64,000 nucleotides of DNA from [Eubacterium] saphenum (GCA_004557645.1 SFGI01000011.1:1-64000), one strand, 5' to 3'; positions 16,163-24,592 are shown, counted from the stretch's first letter. Notes: a model not told the origin generated them from the letters alone. Numbers and translations: made by a program.

Positions 16163-16275
16163 GCTTCTCAGACGACCGAATGGTCTTTCTATCGGACAGC
16201 GTCCGGGCTTTGAAAGCCGGGATGACGAACGCTGGCAACGGTTTCCCGTAAGCTACTCCCCTTCATTGTTGAATG
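16152..16275 (-). promoter_or_regulatory. yybP-ykoY (Mn2+) riboswitch
   Basis: On the minus strand the signature runs AAGGGGAGTAGC, CGGGAAACCG, a GCGTTCGTCATC block, CCGGCTTTCAAAGCCCGG-type stem, AGAAAGACC and a closing CAAGACTTTT that overlaps the terminator. This order matches the yybP-ykoY consensus, which binds Mn2+ and switches genes on when it is abundant. It precedes the P-type ATPase. Exact ends are approximate. Confidence 0.85.
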
Positions 16276-16323
16276 ATTCTACCATACCGTTTCGCCAAAA
16301 GCAAGTAAATTTTTCTTTATAGA

Positions 16324-16515
16324 GGGTGTCGACTTTGTCGACACCCTTCGTTGAAATCAGGATTTCAACGAGCGAGACAGAAGAATAAAGAGATACGTTC
16401 CAGCGGTGCAAGCACCTTGAAACGTCCTCTTTTTCTCGAACGAGCAAAGCCCGCCCTGCGGATTCCAGTCGGGAAACGAGTTTGTTTCCCGAACCCTTCC
16501 TCTGCTCAAAATCAC
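16324..16515 (+). repeat. Repeat family S, copy B
   Basis: GGGTGTCGAC/GTCGACACCC hairpin (16324-16346), CGTTGAAATC/GATTTCAACG hairpin (16349-16370), ACGTT (16395) pairing with AACGT (16421) around GGTG/CACC, CTGCGGATTCCAG, TCGGGAAAC/GTTTCCCGA (16469-16492), then CCCTTCCTCTGCTCAAAATCAC. No gene in this stretch. Confidence 0.85.
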
Positions 16516-16656
16516 AGAATTTTTTACTATATTATGGCTCATTTCCCGCCAAATCATGCAAAGCGGGATTTTTCCTGTTTGTCTCTTTTTTTCCTGCTGT
16601 TTTTTTGGTATCATAGAGAAAATAGAAAGAAAATTCCCCCAAAGGAGGCCAAAAAT

Positions 16657-16893
16657 ATGAGACATGACAAATACAGATATACCAATACCGAGGAGATCGT
16701 TTACTATCTGAAAAAATATCGCCGCGTACAGGAGGACTGGCAGGCGGATTTCTTTGATGAATACGGCAGACATATGCTGACCTTCGAAAGCAGCGACGAG
16801 GAAACCATGGATGCCCTGGATGATGAAGACAAGCTGTTTGCCCTGGTGGCAGAATGGCTGGATTTTGCCCTGATGATCTCCCCGGAGGAGTAA
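16657..16893 (+). CDS. Small acidic protein, unknown function
   Basis: A 78-residue soluble protein beginning MRHDKYRYTNTEEIVYYLKKYRR, rich in Asp and Glu (ESSDEETMDALDDEDK), with no membrane segment or recognisable motif. The ATG is eight bases after AAAGGAGG. It stands alone between the S repeat and a strong terminator. Translation signals make it convincing as a gene; the function is not known to me. Confidence 0.75.
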   Translation: MRHDKYRYTNTEEIVYYLKKYRRVQEDWQADFFDEYGRHMLTFESSDEETMDALDDEDKLFALVAEWLDFALMISPEE

Positions 16894-16930
16894 AGCTTAC
16901 GCTTTATGAAAAAGGCTCAATTCCCCATAT

Positions 16931-16966
16931 AAAAAAAGCGATAAGACGCCGTCTTATCGCTTTTTT
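16931..16966. terminator. Bidirectional terminator
   Basis: GCGATAAGAC-GCC-GTCTTATCGC (16938-16960) with seven A before and six T after; serves the small acidic protein gene (+) and the MATE gene (-). Confidence 0.93.
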
Positions 16967-16979
16967 CATTCTATTCTTT

Positions 16980-18353
16980 TTATGCTTCTGCCCCATTTGT
17001 GTGGGCTTCAAACATAGGCTTGATCTCTTTCCGATAGATTTTTCCCATGCAGAAGGCGGTAAAAAGCATTGCCACCACTTCGGAGATGGGGAATGCCAGC
17101 CATGTGGCCTGCAGACCGGCAATTCTGGAGAAGATGAATGCCACGGGCAGGATGACCACCATCTGACGCAAAATAGAGATAAACAGGCTGATGACACCAT
17201 GGCCCAATGCCTGGAAGGTGGAGGAGCAGATGATATTGAACCCAGCCAAAAGCCAGCTCAGGGAGATCACCCGCAAGGCAGAAATACCGATCTCCAGCAT
17301 GGTCTCCGATGCATTGAAGATGCCCAGAAGCTGGGGCGTAAACAGCCAGATGGCGATACAGCCCGCTGTCATGATGGCTGTTGCATAGAAAATGCTCAGC
17401 TTCATGGTGTGGGTGATGCGTTCGGGCTTTCTTGCGCCGTAGTTGAAGCCGATGATGGGAACCATACCATTGTTCAGACCGAATACGGGCATAAAGATAA
17501 AGCTCTGCAGCTTGAAGTATACGCCAAATACCGCTGTTGCCGTAGAGGTGAAGGCGATCAGGATCTTATTCATGCCAAAGGTCATGACAGAGCTGATGGA
17601 TGCCATGCAGATGGAAGGGATGCCGATGGCATAGATATTTTTCACCGCCGCCCCATTCAGGCGATAGTGGAAAGGATTGATGACGATATCGTCATTTTTC
17701 TTCTTATTGAACAGGAAGGCAAAAAAGGCTGCCACAAACTGCCCGGTGATGGTCGCCAATGCTGCCCCCTTTACCCCCAGGGCAGGCATTCCAAACAGAC
17801 CGAAGATCAGGATAGGGTCCAGGATGATATTGAGGATGGCACCCATCCCTTGGGTACACATGGTAAAAAGGGTACGGCCTGTGGCCTGCAGGGTACGTTC
17901 AAAGGCAAACTGCAAAAAGATACCCATGGAAAGCCCCAAAGCGATCTGCAGATAATCTCCCCCCAGCTGTACGATCTCCGCATCATCTGTCTGAGCTCTG
18001 AAATAAAATTCGCTGCCGAAGACAGCCAATACCGCAAACACCAGCGCACTGATGAACAACAGGATGATACCGTTATTGGCGATCAGGTTGGCCCGTTCCC
18101 GGTTCTTTTCTCCCAGGGCACGGGAAACCAAAGCATTGATACCAACACCGGTACCTGTCCCCACAGCGATCATCAGGTTCTGGGCAGGGAAGGCCAGAGA
18201 AACCGCCGTCAGGGCATTTTCGCTGAGCTGGGCAACGAACATACTGTCAACAATGTTATAAAGGGCCTGCACCAACATGGATGCCATCATAGGCAGTGCC
18301 ATGGAAAGCAGGAGCTGATTCACGGGCATTACGCCCATTTTATTGTTTTCCAT
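16980..18353 (-). CDS. MATE family efflux transporter
   Basis: A 457-residue polytopic inner-membrane antiporter of the multidrug and toxic compound extrusion family, with twelve predicted hydrophobic segments in two similar halves. The N-terminal GVMPVNQLLLSMALPMMASMLVQALYNIVDSMFV and the repeated FGLNNGMVPIIGFNYGA block are hallmarks of the NorM/DinF-like clostridial branch. The ATG lies 11 bases from GGAGG. Single gene ended by the terminator at 16931. Substrate unknown. Confidence 0.93.
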   Translation of the reverse strand: MENNKMGVMPVNQLLLSMALPMMASMLVQALYNIVDSMFVAQLSENALTAVSLAFPAQNLMIAVGTGTGVGINALVSRALGEKNRERANLIANNGIILLFISALVFAVLAVFGSEFYFRAQTDDAEIVQLGGDYLQIALGLSMGIFLQFAFERTLQATGRTLFTMCTQGMGAILNIILDPILIFGLFGMPALGVKGAALATITGQFVAAFFAFLFNKKKNDDIVINPFHYRLNGAAVKNIYAIGIPSICMASISSVMTFGMNKILIAFTSTATAVFGVYFKLQSFIFMPVFGLNNGMVPIIGFNYGARKPERITHTMKLSIFYATAIMTAGCIAIWLFTPQLLGIFNASETMLEIGISALRVISLSWLLAGFNIICSSTFQALGHGVISLFISILRQMVVILPVAFIFSRIAGLQATWLAFPISEVVAMLFTAFCMGKIYRKEIKPMFEAHTNGAEA

Positions 18354-18390
18354 TTTTCCGAATTCCTCCTTTTTGAAAAAGAATCTCGAT

Positions 18391-18422
18391 AAAAACAGCC
18401 TTCCCCTTTCGGGAAGGCTGTT
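18391..18422 (-). terminator. Intrinsic terminator of guaB
   Basis: CAGCCTTCCC/GGGAAGGCTG stem (18396-18420), loop CTTTC, T-run on the minus strand. Confidence 0.88.
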
Positions 18423-18435
18423 GAATGATCGAATT

Positions 18436-19938
18436 TTATTTGATCTGTGCGCTGTCTTTCAGCAGTACGTCATGGGCACCGCCTTCTACCAGGGATGTGG
18501 TGGAGATCACAGTGATCTTTGCTTTTTCCTGCAGTTCGGGGATAGAAAGCACACCACAGTTGCACATGGTGGATTTTACTTTCTTCAGGGACAGACCAAC
18601 GTTGTCGTGGAGGCTGCCTGCGTAGGGAACGTAGGAGTCAACGCCTTCTTCGAAGGACAGCTTTGCATCGCCGCCCATGTCGTATCTCTGCCAGTTTCTT
18701 GCTCTTGCAGAGCCTTCGCCCCAGTATTCCTTCATGTAGGAACCGTTGATGTTTACTTTATTTGTAGGAGATTCATCGAAACGAGCGAAGTATCTGCCCA
18801 GCATGATGAAGTCTGCGCCCATAGCCAGAGCCAGTGTCATGTGGTAGTCGTATACGATACCGCCGTCGGAGCAGATGGGTACATAAATACCTGTTTCTTC
18901 GAAGTATTCATCTCTTGCTTTTGCAACTTCGATGACTGCGGAAGCCTGTCCACGGCCAATCCCCTTCTGTTCACGAGTGATGCAGATAGAGCCGCCGCCG
19001 ATACCGATCTTTACAAAGTCTGCGCCGCAGTCTGCCAGGAAACGGAAGCCTTCTGCGTCTACTACGTTACCTGCGCCGATCTTTACTGTATCGCCGTAAG
19101 TTTCTCTGATCCATTCCAGGGTATCTTTCTGCCATTCGCTGTAGCCTTCGGAGGAGTCGATGCAGAGGATATCAACGCCTGCTTCCACCAGAGCGGGTAC
19201 TCTTTCCTTATAGTCTCTTGTGTTGATACCAGCACCTACCACATAACGTTTGTGGGCATCCAGCAGTTCATTGGAGTTTACTTTATGGCTGTCATAGTCT
19301 TTCCGGAATACCAGATATTCCAGTCTGCCTTCTGCGTCTACGATGGGCAGCTGGTTGATCTTGTTATCCCAGATGATGTTGTTTGCTTCTTTCAGAGTTG
19401 TGCCGGAGGGAGCCCAGATCAGCTGATCCATGGGTGTCATGAAATCTTTTACCAGTTCTGTGCCTTCCATACGGCTGACACGGTAGTCTCTGCTGGTTAC
19501 CAGGCCTACCAGTTTGCCCTGGGCTGTGCCGTCTGTGGTAACGGCTACTGTGGAGTGGCCTGTTTTTGCTTTCAGCTTCAGGATATCGTTCAGTGTGCTT
19601 TCGGGGCTGATATTGGAATCGCTGATAACGAAACCAGCCTTATATGCTTTTGCTCTTGCTACCATTGCCGCCTGGCTTTCGATGGGCTGAGAGCCAAAAA
19701 TAAAGGAGATGCCGCCTTCTTTCGCCAGAGCCACCGCCATTTTGTCATCGGATACGGCCTGCATGACTGCGGACACCAGGGGGATGTTCATTGTCAGCGC
19801 AGGTTCTTCACCTTTTTTGAATTTTACAACAGGTGTTTTCAGACTTACATTGTCCACCATGCATTCCTTGGAAGAATAGCCGGGTACCAGCAGAAATTCG
19901 CTGAAAGTTCTGGATGGTTCTGTGAAATAAGTTGCCAT
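18436..19938 (-). CDS. guaB: IMP dehydrogenase
   Basis: Oxidizes IMP to XMP with NAD+, the committed step to GMP. The 500-residue protein has the (beta/alpha)8 barrel split by a CBS pair (about residues 105-235, VGLVTSRDYR and INQLPIVDAEGRLEYLVFRKD). The catalytic loop GGGSICITREQKGIG holds the active cysteine, followed by CSDGGIVYDYHMTLALAMGADFIMLG. The loop ITREQKGIGRGQ and the flap region differ from classical GuaB (usually CTTR), so this belongs to a divergent branch seen in Clostridia. Monocistronic. Confidence 0.88.
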   Translation of the reverse strand: MATYFTEPSRTFSEFLLVPGYSSKECMVDNVSLKTPVVKFKKGEEPALTMNIPLVSAVMQAVSDDKMAVALAKEGGISFIFGSQPIESQAAMVARAKAYKAGFVISDSNISPESTLNDILKLKAKTGHSTVAVTTDGTAQGKLVGLVTSRDYRVSRMEGTELVKDFMTPMDQLIWAPSGTTLKEANNIIWDNKINQLPIVDAEGRLEYLVFRKDYDSHKVNSNELLDAHKRYVVGAGINTRDYKERVPALVEAGVDILCIDSSEGYSEWQKDTLEWIRETYGDTVKIGAGNVVDAEGFRFLADCGADFVKIGIGGGSICITREQKGIGRGQASAVIEVAKARDEYFEETGIYVPICSDGGIVYDYHMTLALAMGADFIMLGRYFARFDESPTNKVNINGSYMKEYWGEGSARARNWQRYDMGGDAKLSFEEGVDSYVPYAGSLHDNVGLSLKKVKSTMCNCGVLSIPELQEKAKITVISTTSLVEGGAHDVLLKDSAQIK

Positions 19939-20026
19939 TTTCGTTTCTCCTCCTATGATCTTTTTGATTTTGATATATAGTACGCCATTTTCACTGCATC
20001 ATAATGTTGAAAATGATTTTAACACT

Positions 20027-20054
20027 AAAAAGCCCCCCATTCAAGGGGGGCTTT
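20027..20054 (-). terminator. Terminator of the Gx transporter unit
   Basis: AGCCCCCC-ATTCAA-GGGGGGCT (20031-20052) with A-run/T-run flanks; lies between this unit and guaB. Confidence 0.85.
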
Positions 20055-20134
20055 CCGAATTTCTTTGATTTTGTAGATTTCGTCAGTTTTTTGGCGATTT
20101 TTCAAGGATTTTCGTGAGTTTGTATACAGTATTG

Positions 20135-20620
20135 TTATCGTTTCAGATAGCCCAATGCCGTTTTTGCCACGATGCCGATGAGCATGCCTGTCACCACGCC
20201 GGAAACCAGCAGGAAGGGCAGATAATAGGCCATCTTCACATTTTCCACCGCCAGAGCTGCCACGATGATCTGTCCTACGTTATGGAACACACCGCCGGCG
20301 ATGGACACACCTACGATGCTGAATTTGTCTGTCTTTTTGAGAAGCGCCATCACCGCAAAGCTGAGCATCGCCCCCGCCAGGCTGTAGAGCAGCCCCGCAA
20401 AGCCCGCGAACAAAAGCCCCGACAGGACAACACGGATCAGGGAAACGAAAAACGCACTCTTCGTATCTATAAAATACATCATAATAATAATGATGACATT
20501 CGCCAGCCCCAGCTTCACCCCGGGAATGGGCACAGGAACGGGAATGAGCATTTCCACATAGCCCATCAAGATCGCCAGTGCAGCAAACAGACCATAATAT
20601 GGAATTTTTTTGTAATCCAT
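20135..20620 (-). CDS. Gx transporter family protein (Hpre_diP_synt_I)
   Basis: A 161-residue membrane protein with five to six hydrophobic helices and the repeating small-residue motif VPIPGVKLGLANVIIIIMMY near residues 30-50. This is the family once named heptaprenyl diphosphate synthase component I, now usually treated as an ECF-like substrate-binding transporter. It starts on the base after the NusG-II gene stop, so the two are translationally coupled. The ligand is unknown; such pairs often occur beside redox or quinone genes. Confidence 0.85.
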   Translation of the reverse strand: MDYKKIPYYGLFAALAILMGYVEMLIPVPVPIPGVKLGLANVIIIIMMYFIDTKSAFFVSLIRVVLSGLLFAGFAGLLYSLAGAMLSFAVMALLKKTDKFSIVGVSIAGGVFHNVGQIIVAALAVENVKMAYYLPFLLVSGVVTGMLIGIVAKTALGYLKR

Positions 20621-20983
20621 TTACATCACCACCGCATCAAAATCCCCAGGTTCGTCCCCTGTGATGGTCACAACTAATTTATGGGGCAGGCAAACGATGG
20701 TCTCCCCTGTTTTGGATACCTTTTTATGGTCTACGCAGATCTGGTCACGGCAGTCGGCTTCGGTGACGAAAACTTTGCCATCCTGCACCGTCACGATATT
20801 ATAGCCATCCTCTGTGTCGATACGGATGCTGTCATTTGTGTCCAGAGGGAGGAAGGCTTCGCTTTCGCCGTCTACGGTAATTTCCACGCCTTTGCCTTTT
20901 TCTGCGCCTGCGGAATAGAAAAGATAGATGGCCGCCGCCGCAACAAGGGCAAGCACAACAAGGAGCAAGTCTGTTTTTTTCAT
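20621..20983 (-). CDS. NusG domain II-containing exported protein
   Basis: A 120-residue protein with one N-terminal membrane anchor (LLLVVLALVAAAAIYLFY) and an extracytoplasmic NusG domain II fold. The conserved cysteine pair sits in EADCRDQICVDHKKVSKTGETIVCLPH, diagnostic of this family. It is co-transcribed with, and abuts, the Gx transporter gene, a conserved pairing in Clostridia. Biochemical role unknown. Confidence 0.88.
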   Translation of the reverse strand: MKKTDLLLVVLALVAAAAIYLFYSAGAEKGKGVEITVDGESEAFLPLDTNDSIRIDTEDGYNIVTVQDGKVFVTEADCRDQICVDHKKVSKTGETIVCLPHKLVVTITGDEPGDFDAVVM

Positions 20984-21010
20984 ATCCGCACCGCCTTTCG
21001 CACATACAAG

Positions 21011-21037
21011 AAAAAGGAAGCGAGATGCTTCCTTTTT
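21011..21037 (-). terminator. Intrinsic terminator after tRNA-Phe
   Basis: AAAAAGGAAGC-GAGAT-GCTTCCTTTTT, symmetric; on the minus strand it follows the tRNA by about 40 bases. Confidence 0.85.
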
Positions 21038-21075
21038 CCGAGTAGTAGGATTTTAATGTGTACTGCAAAAAAAAA

Positions 21076-21148
21076 TGCCCAGAACCGGAATCGAACCAGT
21101 GACACGTGGATTTTCAGTCCACTGCTCTACCAACTGAGCTATCTGGGC
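21076..21148 (-). tRNA. tRNA-Phe (GAA)
   Basis: On the minus strand: acceptor GCCCAGA pairing with TCTGGGC, D arm AGCTCAGTTGGTAGAGC, anticodon arm GTGGACTGAAAATCCAC with anticodon GAA, and T arm with GGTTCGATTCC. 73 bases; CCA is not encoded and a run of T follows. Confidence 0.97.
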
Positions 21149-21228
21149 ATAGTATGCATCTCTCTGACGCAAGAGTTATGATATCATACAAAATCCGACC
21201 TGTCAACACCTTTTTTAAGACCTTTTTC

Positions 21229-21352
21229 TTTGGGGCTCTGCCCCAAACCCCGCCAAGGGAATGATTCCCTTGGAACCCCATTTGCAGCAGCATATACATG
21301 CTGCTGCGGTATAAGGGTCGAGGGGGATTTGAGACAGTGTCCCCAAGGTCTT
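21229..21352. repeat. Hairpin repeat family M, copy 2
   Basis: Four hairpins in a row: TTGGGGC/GCCCCAA (21230-21246), CCAAGGGAAT/ATTCCCTTGG, GCAGCAGCAT/ATGCTGCTGC, and a GGGGAC-type stem near the end, finishing AAGGTC against the cyuA-like stop codon. Compare 45182-45331. Other than tRNA, terminator and repeat, 20984-21350 is empty. Confidence 0.85.
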
Positions 21353-22625
21353 ATTTTCCCTGCTGCATGACGTCGATAATAGTCGCATCCATGGGCGCCA
21401 TGCCTTCGTCGGAAATTCTGCCCAGATTTTTCTCCGTCTGTTCCGCGGAAGAGCCAATCACGCCAAAGTTATGGGGGATCGCCACCCCTTCCATGGCCAG
21501 CATAGCGGAAAGGTAAGCGGAATATACCCCAGCGGAGGCCTTCAGCGCACAGCCTGTGCTGCCGCCGTCGCAGATCATCCCTGTCAGGTTTGCCGCCATA
21601 TGATCCATTGCCGCGGAAACCTCTTTGGCGCCGCCGCCCATCAGATAGACGATACCGGAAGCCGCACCGCTGCCGCCGCCCAATACGCAGCCGCAGAGGG
21701 CAGACAGTCTGCCGGTATAATGCTTGCTGTAAATGGTGATGAGGCCGCTCAGTGCCACGGCACGGATGATCTCTTCCTCAGATTTTCCTGTATATCTGCC
21801 ATAGGAAACAACGGGCATAGAGCAAAGGATCCCGTGGGAACCGCTGCCCACAATGCTCATTGCCGCAAAGGGCAGACCTGCCAGTCTGGCGTCCATGGCA
21901 GAGCAAGTCAGCTTCTGGGCTGCATAGATCATATCGTTGCCCCCCAGCACGCCTTTGCTCTGGAACGCAGACAGCGTTTTCCAAATGCTCAGACCAACGC
22001 CCTTTTCTCCTTCTGCGGAAAGCTGGCAGTTCATTTCGATCATGCCTTTGATGCATTCCAGTTCTTCAATGGGTACGTTTTTGACATAATCCACCATATC
22101 CGCCACGGTCACGGCTTCAAAATCGAACCCATTGCCCTGCGCTGCTGCTTCTGCCTTTTCCCCTTCAAAAAGCACTTTGTCATCCTTGGCTACATAAACG
22201 ATATTGGCATGAAAATCCTCGATGCGGCAAAGCCCCACACCCTTTGTGGTGGTCACTTCCGCTTCAATGTAGATGCTTTCCTTTGTTTCATCCACATGAA
22301 TCTCAATGGGGATGGAGAGAGCCTTTGCCTGAGCCACATGGTCTGGAGTGATGTTTTTCAATACCTCCAGCCCCAGCTGCCAATCGCCCCCCAAGGCACC
22401 CAAAGCCGCCGCCATTTCGCAGCCCAGTTCTTCTGTGCCGGGAATGGCACAGGAAAAGGCATTTTTATACATGCCGCCGTTCATGGTCATTTCAATATGC
22501 AGCAGGCTGCCGCCAACGGCATCATAGGCCCTTGCCGCCGCCAGGGCGATGGCCCCCACTTCCGTTACGCCCAAGGCAGGTTTGATCTCACTTTTCAGTA
22601 AAGCTGTATAGTTAAATGTTGTCAT
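21351..22625 (-). CDS. L-cysteine desulfidase family protein
   Basis: A 424-residue protein of the serine dehydratase alpha-like UPF0597/CyuA family, which break L-cysteine or L-serine into pyruvate and ammonia (plus sulfide) using an oxygen-sensitive [4Fe-4S] cluster. Conserved cysteines for the cluster are in KLTCSAMDARL, ALCGCVLGGGSGAASG and MICDGGSTGCALKAS, and GSGSHGI is a family motif. It is divergent from an NSS amino-acid transporter; the pair probably imports and degrades one amino acid (inference). Which substrate is preferred cannot be told. Family M repeat at its stop. Confidence 0.88.
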   Translation of the reverse strand: MTTFNYTALLKSEIKPALGVTEVGAIALAAARAYDAVGGSLLHIEMTMNGGMYKNAFSCAIPGTEELGCEMAAALGALGGDWQLGLEVLKNITPDHVAQAKALSIPIEIHVDETKESIYIEAEVTTTKGVGLCRIEDFHANIVYVAKDDKVLFEGEKAEAAAQGNGFDFEAVTVADMVDYVKNVPIEELECIKGMIEMNCQLSAEGEKGVGLSIWKTLSAFQSKGVLGGNDMIYAAQKLTCSAMDARLAGLPFAAMSIVGSGSHGILCSMPVVSYGRYTGKSEEEIIRAVALSGLITIYSKHYTGRLSALCGCVLGGGSGAASGIVYLMGGGAKEVSAAMDHMAANLTGMICDGGSTGCALKASAGVYSAYLSAMLAMEGVAIPHNFGVIGSSAEQTEKNLGRISDEGMAPMDATIIDVMQQGK

Positions 22626-22773
22626 TTCTGCTTCCTCCTCCGTTGTTTTGATTGCTTTTTCTTCTAATAGTATAACTTTTTCTATGGGCTTTTGCCAGCC
22701 CTTTCTTGTTTCTCCATTAATACATCAACAAAACAATTTTTTCGATTGTATTCATTGAATTTTTAGATTTATA

Positions 22774-22802
22774 TTGTTTTCCGCAAAAAATTCCAGTATA
22801 AT
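22774..22802 (+). promoter_or_regulatory. Promoter of the NSS transporter
   Basis: TTGTTT (22774-22779), 17 bases, TATAAT (22797-22802). Confidence 0.7.
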
Positions 22803-22812
22803 AGGAAAGAAG

Positions 22813-22841
22813 GTTGCCTGACAAGGCAACATAGTTTTTTT
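22813..22841 (+). terminator. Possible leader attenuator of the NSS transporter
   Basis: Right after the promoter: GTTGCC-TGACAA-GGCAAC (22813-22830), ATAG, then seven T, 20 bases before the start codon. Terminator-like but in the 5' leader. Confidence 0.4.
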
Positions 22842-22861
22842 AATGATTTAGGAGGGTCAAC

Positions 22862-24238
22862 ATGGATCAAAAAAGAGAAAAATTTGCGTCCCGTCTGGGC
22901 TTTATCCTTATTTCCGCAGGCTGTGCCATCGGTCTGGGGAATGTGTGGAAATTCCCTTACATCACAGGGAAATACGGCGGCGCCGCATTCGTACTGATTT
23001 ATTTCATTTTCCTGCTCATCCTGGGCATTCCCGTACTGACGGCAGAGCTTGCCGTAGGCCGCGCCAGCCAAAAGAGCGTTGCCATGTCTATGGATGTTTT
23101 GGAACCTAAGGGCAGCAAATGGCACTGGTTCAAATACCCCGCCATGGCCGGCAACTATATTCTGATGATGTTTTACACCACAGTAGCCGGCTGGATGGTT
23201 TATTATTTCTTCAAAATGATTTCCGGCGGTTTTGTGGGGCTGGATGCCGATGGGGTCGGTGCAGCCTTTGGCAACACATTGGCAAGCCCAACCATCAACG
23301 TGGGCTTTATGATCGCCGTTGTCATCGCCTGCATGCTCATCGTTGGCAAGGGTCTGCAAGACGGCGTAGAAAAGATCACAAAGGTTATGATGCTGGCTCT
23401 GCTGGCACTGATGGTAGTACTGGCTGTTCGCTCCTTCTTCTTGGCAGGGGGCGAGGAAGGTCTGCGCTTCTATCTCTATCCTGATTTTTCCAAGCTGATG
23501 GAATATGGCCTGACAGAGGTTCTGTTCGCAGCCATGAGCCAGGCTTTCTTCACACTGAGCGTTGGTATGGGTTCCATGGCTATTTTCGCCAGCTTCATCG
23601 ACCGCAGCCGTTCCCTGACAGGGGAAGCTATCTACATCACCATTTTGGATACTGCTGTGGCATTGATGGCAGGTCTCATCATTTTCCCTGCCTGCTTCGC
23701 TTATGGCGTTGACCCCGGTCAGGGCCCCGGGCTGATCTTCGTTACTCTGCCCAACGTATTCAACGCTATGCCCGGCGGACATCTGTGGGGCACATTGTTC
23801 TTCCTGTTCATGTGCTTTGCAGCCTTCTCCACAGTCATCGGCGTATTCCAGAACCTGATCACCTTCTGGACAGATATGACAGATGCCCCCAAAAAGAAGA
23901 TCGTTGCTATCCACATGGTAGTCATGATCCTGCTTTGCCTGCCCTGCGCTCTGGGCTTTAATGTGCTGAGCTTTGTGCAGCCCATGGGGGAAGGCTCTGC
24001 GATTCTGGATCTGGAGGACTTTATCGTATCCAATAACATCCTGCCTCTGGGCAGCCTCGTTTATGTCCTGTTCTGCTCCTGGAAAATGGGCTGGGGCTGG
24101 GATAAATTCATGGCAGAAACCAATGCCGGCAACGGCATCAAATTCCCCAATGCCATCCGTCTGTATATCAAATATATCCTGCCTCTCATCATCCTGTTTG
24201 TATTTATCATGGGCTATATCTCCATATTTGGAAAATAA
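22862..24238 (+). CDS. Sodium-dependent (NSS family) amino-acid transporter
   Basis: A 458-residue inner-membrane symporter of the neurotransmitter:sodium family. TM1 holds the signature GCAIGLGNVWKFPYITGKYGGAAF in two pieces (sodium and substrate sites), and there are about eleven to twelve hydrophobic helices, the MhsT/TnaT-like length. AGGAGGG precedes the ATG. Divergent from the cysteine desulfidase-type gene, which suggests uptake of cysteine, serine or a related amino acid. A compact terminator follows. Confidence 0.93.
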   Translation: MDQKREKFASRLGFILISAGCAIGLGNVWKFPYITGKYGGAAFVLIYFIFLLILGIPVLTAELAVGRASQKSVAMSMDVLEPKGSKWHWFKYPAMAGNYILMMFYTTVAGWMVYYFFKMISGGFVGLDADGVGAAFGNTLASPTINVGFMIAVVIACMLIVGKGLQDGVEKITKVMMLALLALMVVLAVRSFFLAGGEEGLRFYLYPDFSKLMEYGLTEVLFAAMSQAFFTLSVGMGSMAIFASFIDRSRSLTGEAIYITILDTAVALMAGLIIFPACFAYGVDPGQGPGLIFVTLPNVFNAMPGGHLWGTLFFLFMCFAAFSTVIGVFQNLITFWTDMTDAPKKKIVAIHMVVMILLCLPCALGFNVLSFVQPMGEGSAILDLEDFIVSNNILPLGSLVYVLFCSWKMGWGWDKFMAETNAGNGIKFPNAIRLYIKYILPLIILFVFIMGYISIFGK

Positions 24239-24251
24239 GACACAAAAAATC

Positions 24252-24279
24252 AAGCCTTGGCAAATGCCAAGGCTTTTTT
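24252..24279 (+). terminator. Intrinsic terminator after the NSS transporter
   Basis: AAGCCTTGGCA-AA-TGCCAAGGCTT (24252-24275) then further T. The arms are nearly contiguous, so the top of the stem must open. Confidence 0.88.
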
Positions 24280-24357
24280 GCTGCCCAAACTCTGCGAAGC
24301 GTTGTTTGTGCTCCTCCGCCCCGTTCTTTATACTAAAGAAAAAAGGAGATGAGCAAA

Positions 24358-24540
24358 ATGAAATTTGAACCCGTTGATTTACAAACCCTGCCCCGGGGCC
24401 AGATGTTTTATTATTTTTCCCGAATGGCACCAACAGGCTATTCCCTGACCTGCCACCACGCCGCCACCGACGGCTACCATGTCCACCTGTTCCTGCAAGA
24501 GCTGCAGAAGGATATGGATACATTCGCACAATATCTATAA
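24358..24540 (+). pseudogene. Internally deleted chloramphenicol acetyltransferase-like gene
   Basis: Sixty codons with an intact ribosome binding site, ATG and stop. The first 30 residues (MKFEPVDLQTLPRGQMFYYF) look like the start of CatA-type acetyltransferases, and the last 30 (LTCHHAATDGYHVHLFLQEL) like their C-terminal catalytic segment with the active His in HHxxxDGYH. About 150 central residues are missing and the reading frame is preserved. It is probably a deletion remnant; a functional mini-protein is possible but unlikely because the acetyl-CoA and chloramphenicol pockets need the lost core. Confidence 0.8.
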
Positions 24541-24544
24541 ACAC

Positions 24545-24580
24545 AAAAAGAGTTTGCACCCATTGGTGCAAACTCTTTTT
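24545..24580. terminator. Bidirectional terminator
   Basis: AAAAAGAGTTTGCACC-CATT-GGTGCAAACTCTTTTT, perfectly symmetric, between the cat remnant (+) and asnS (-). Confidence 0.93.
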
Positions 24581-24592
24581 ACGCGTAAGCGT

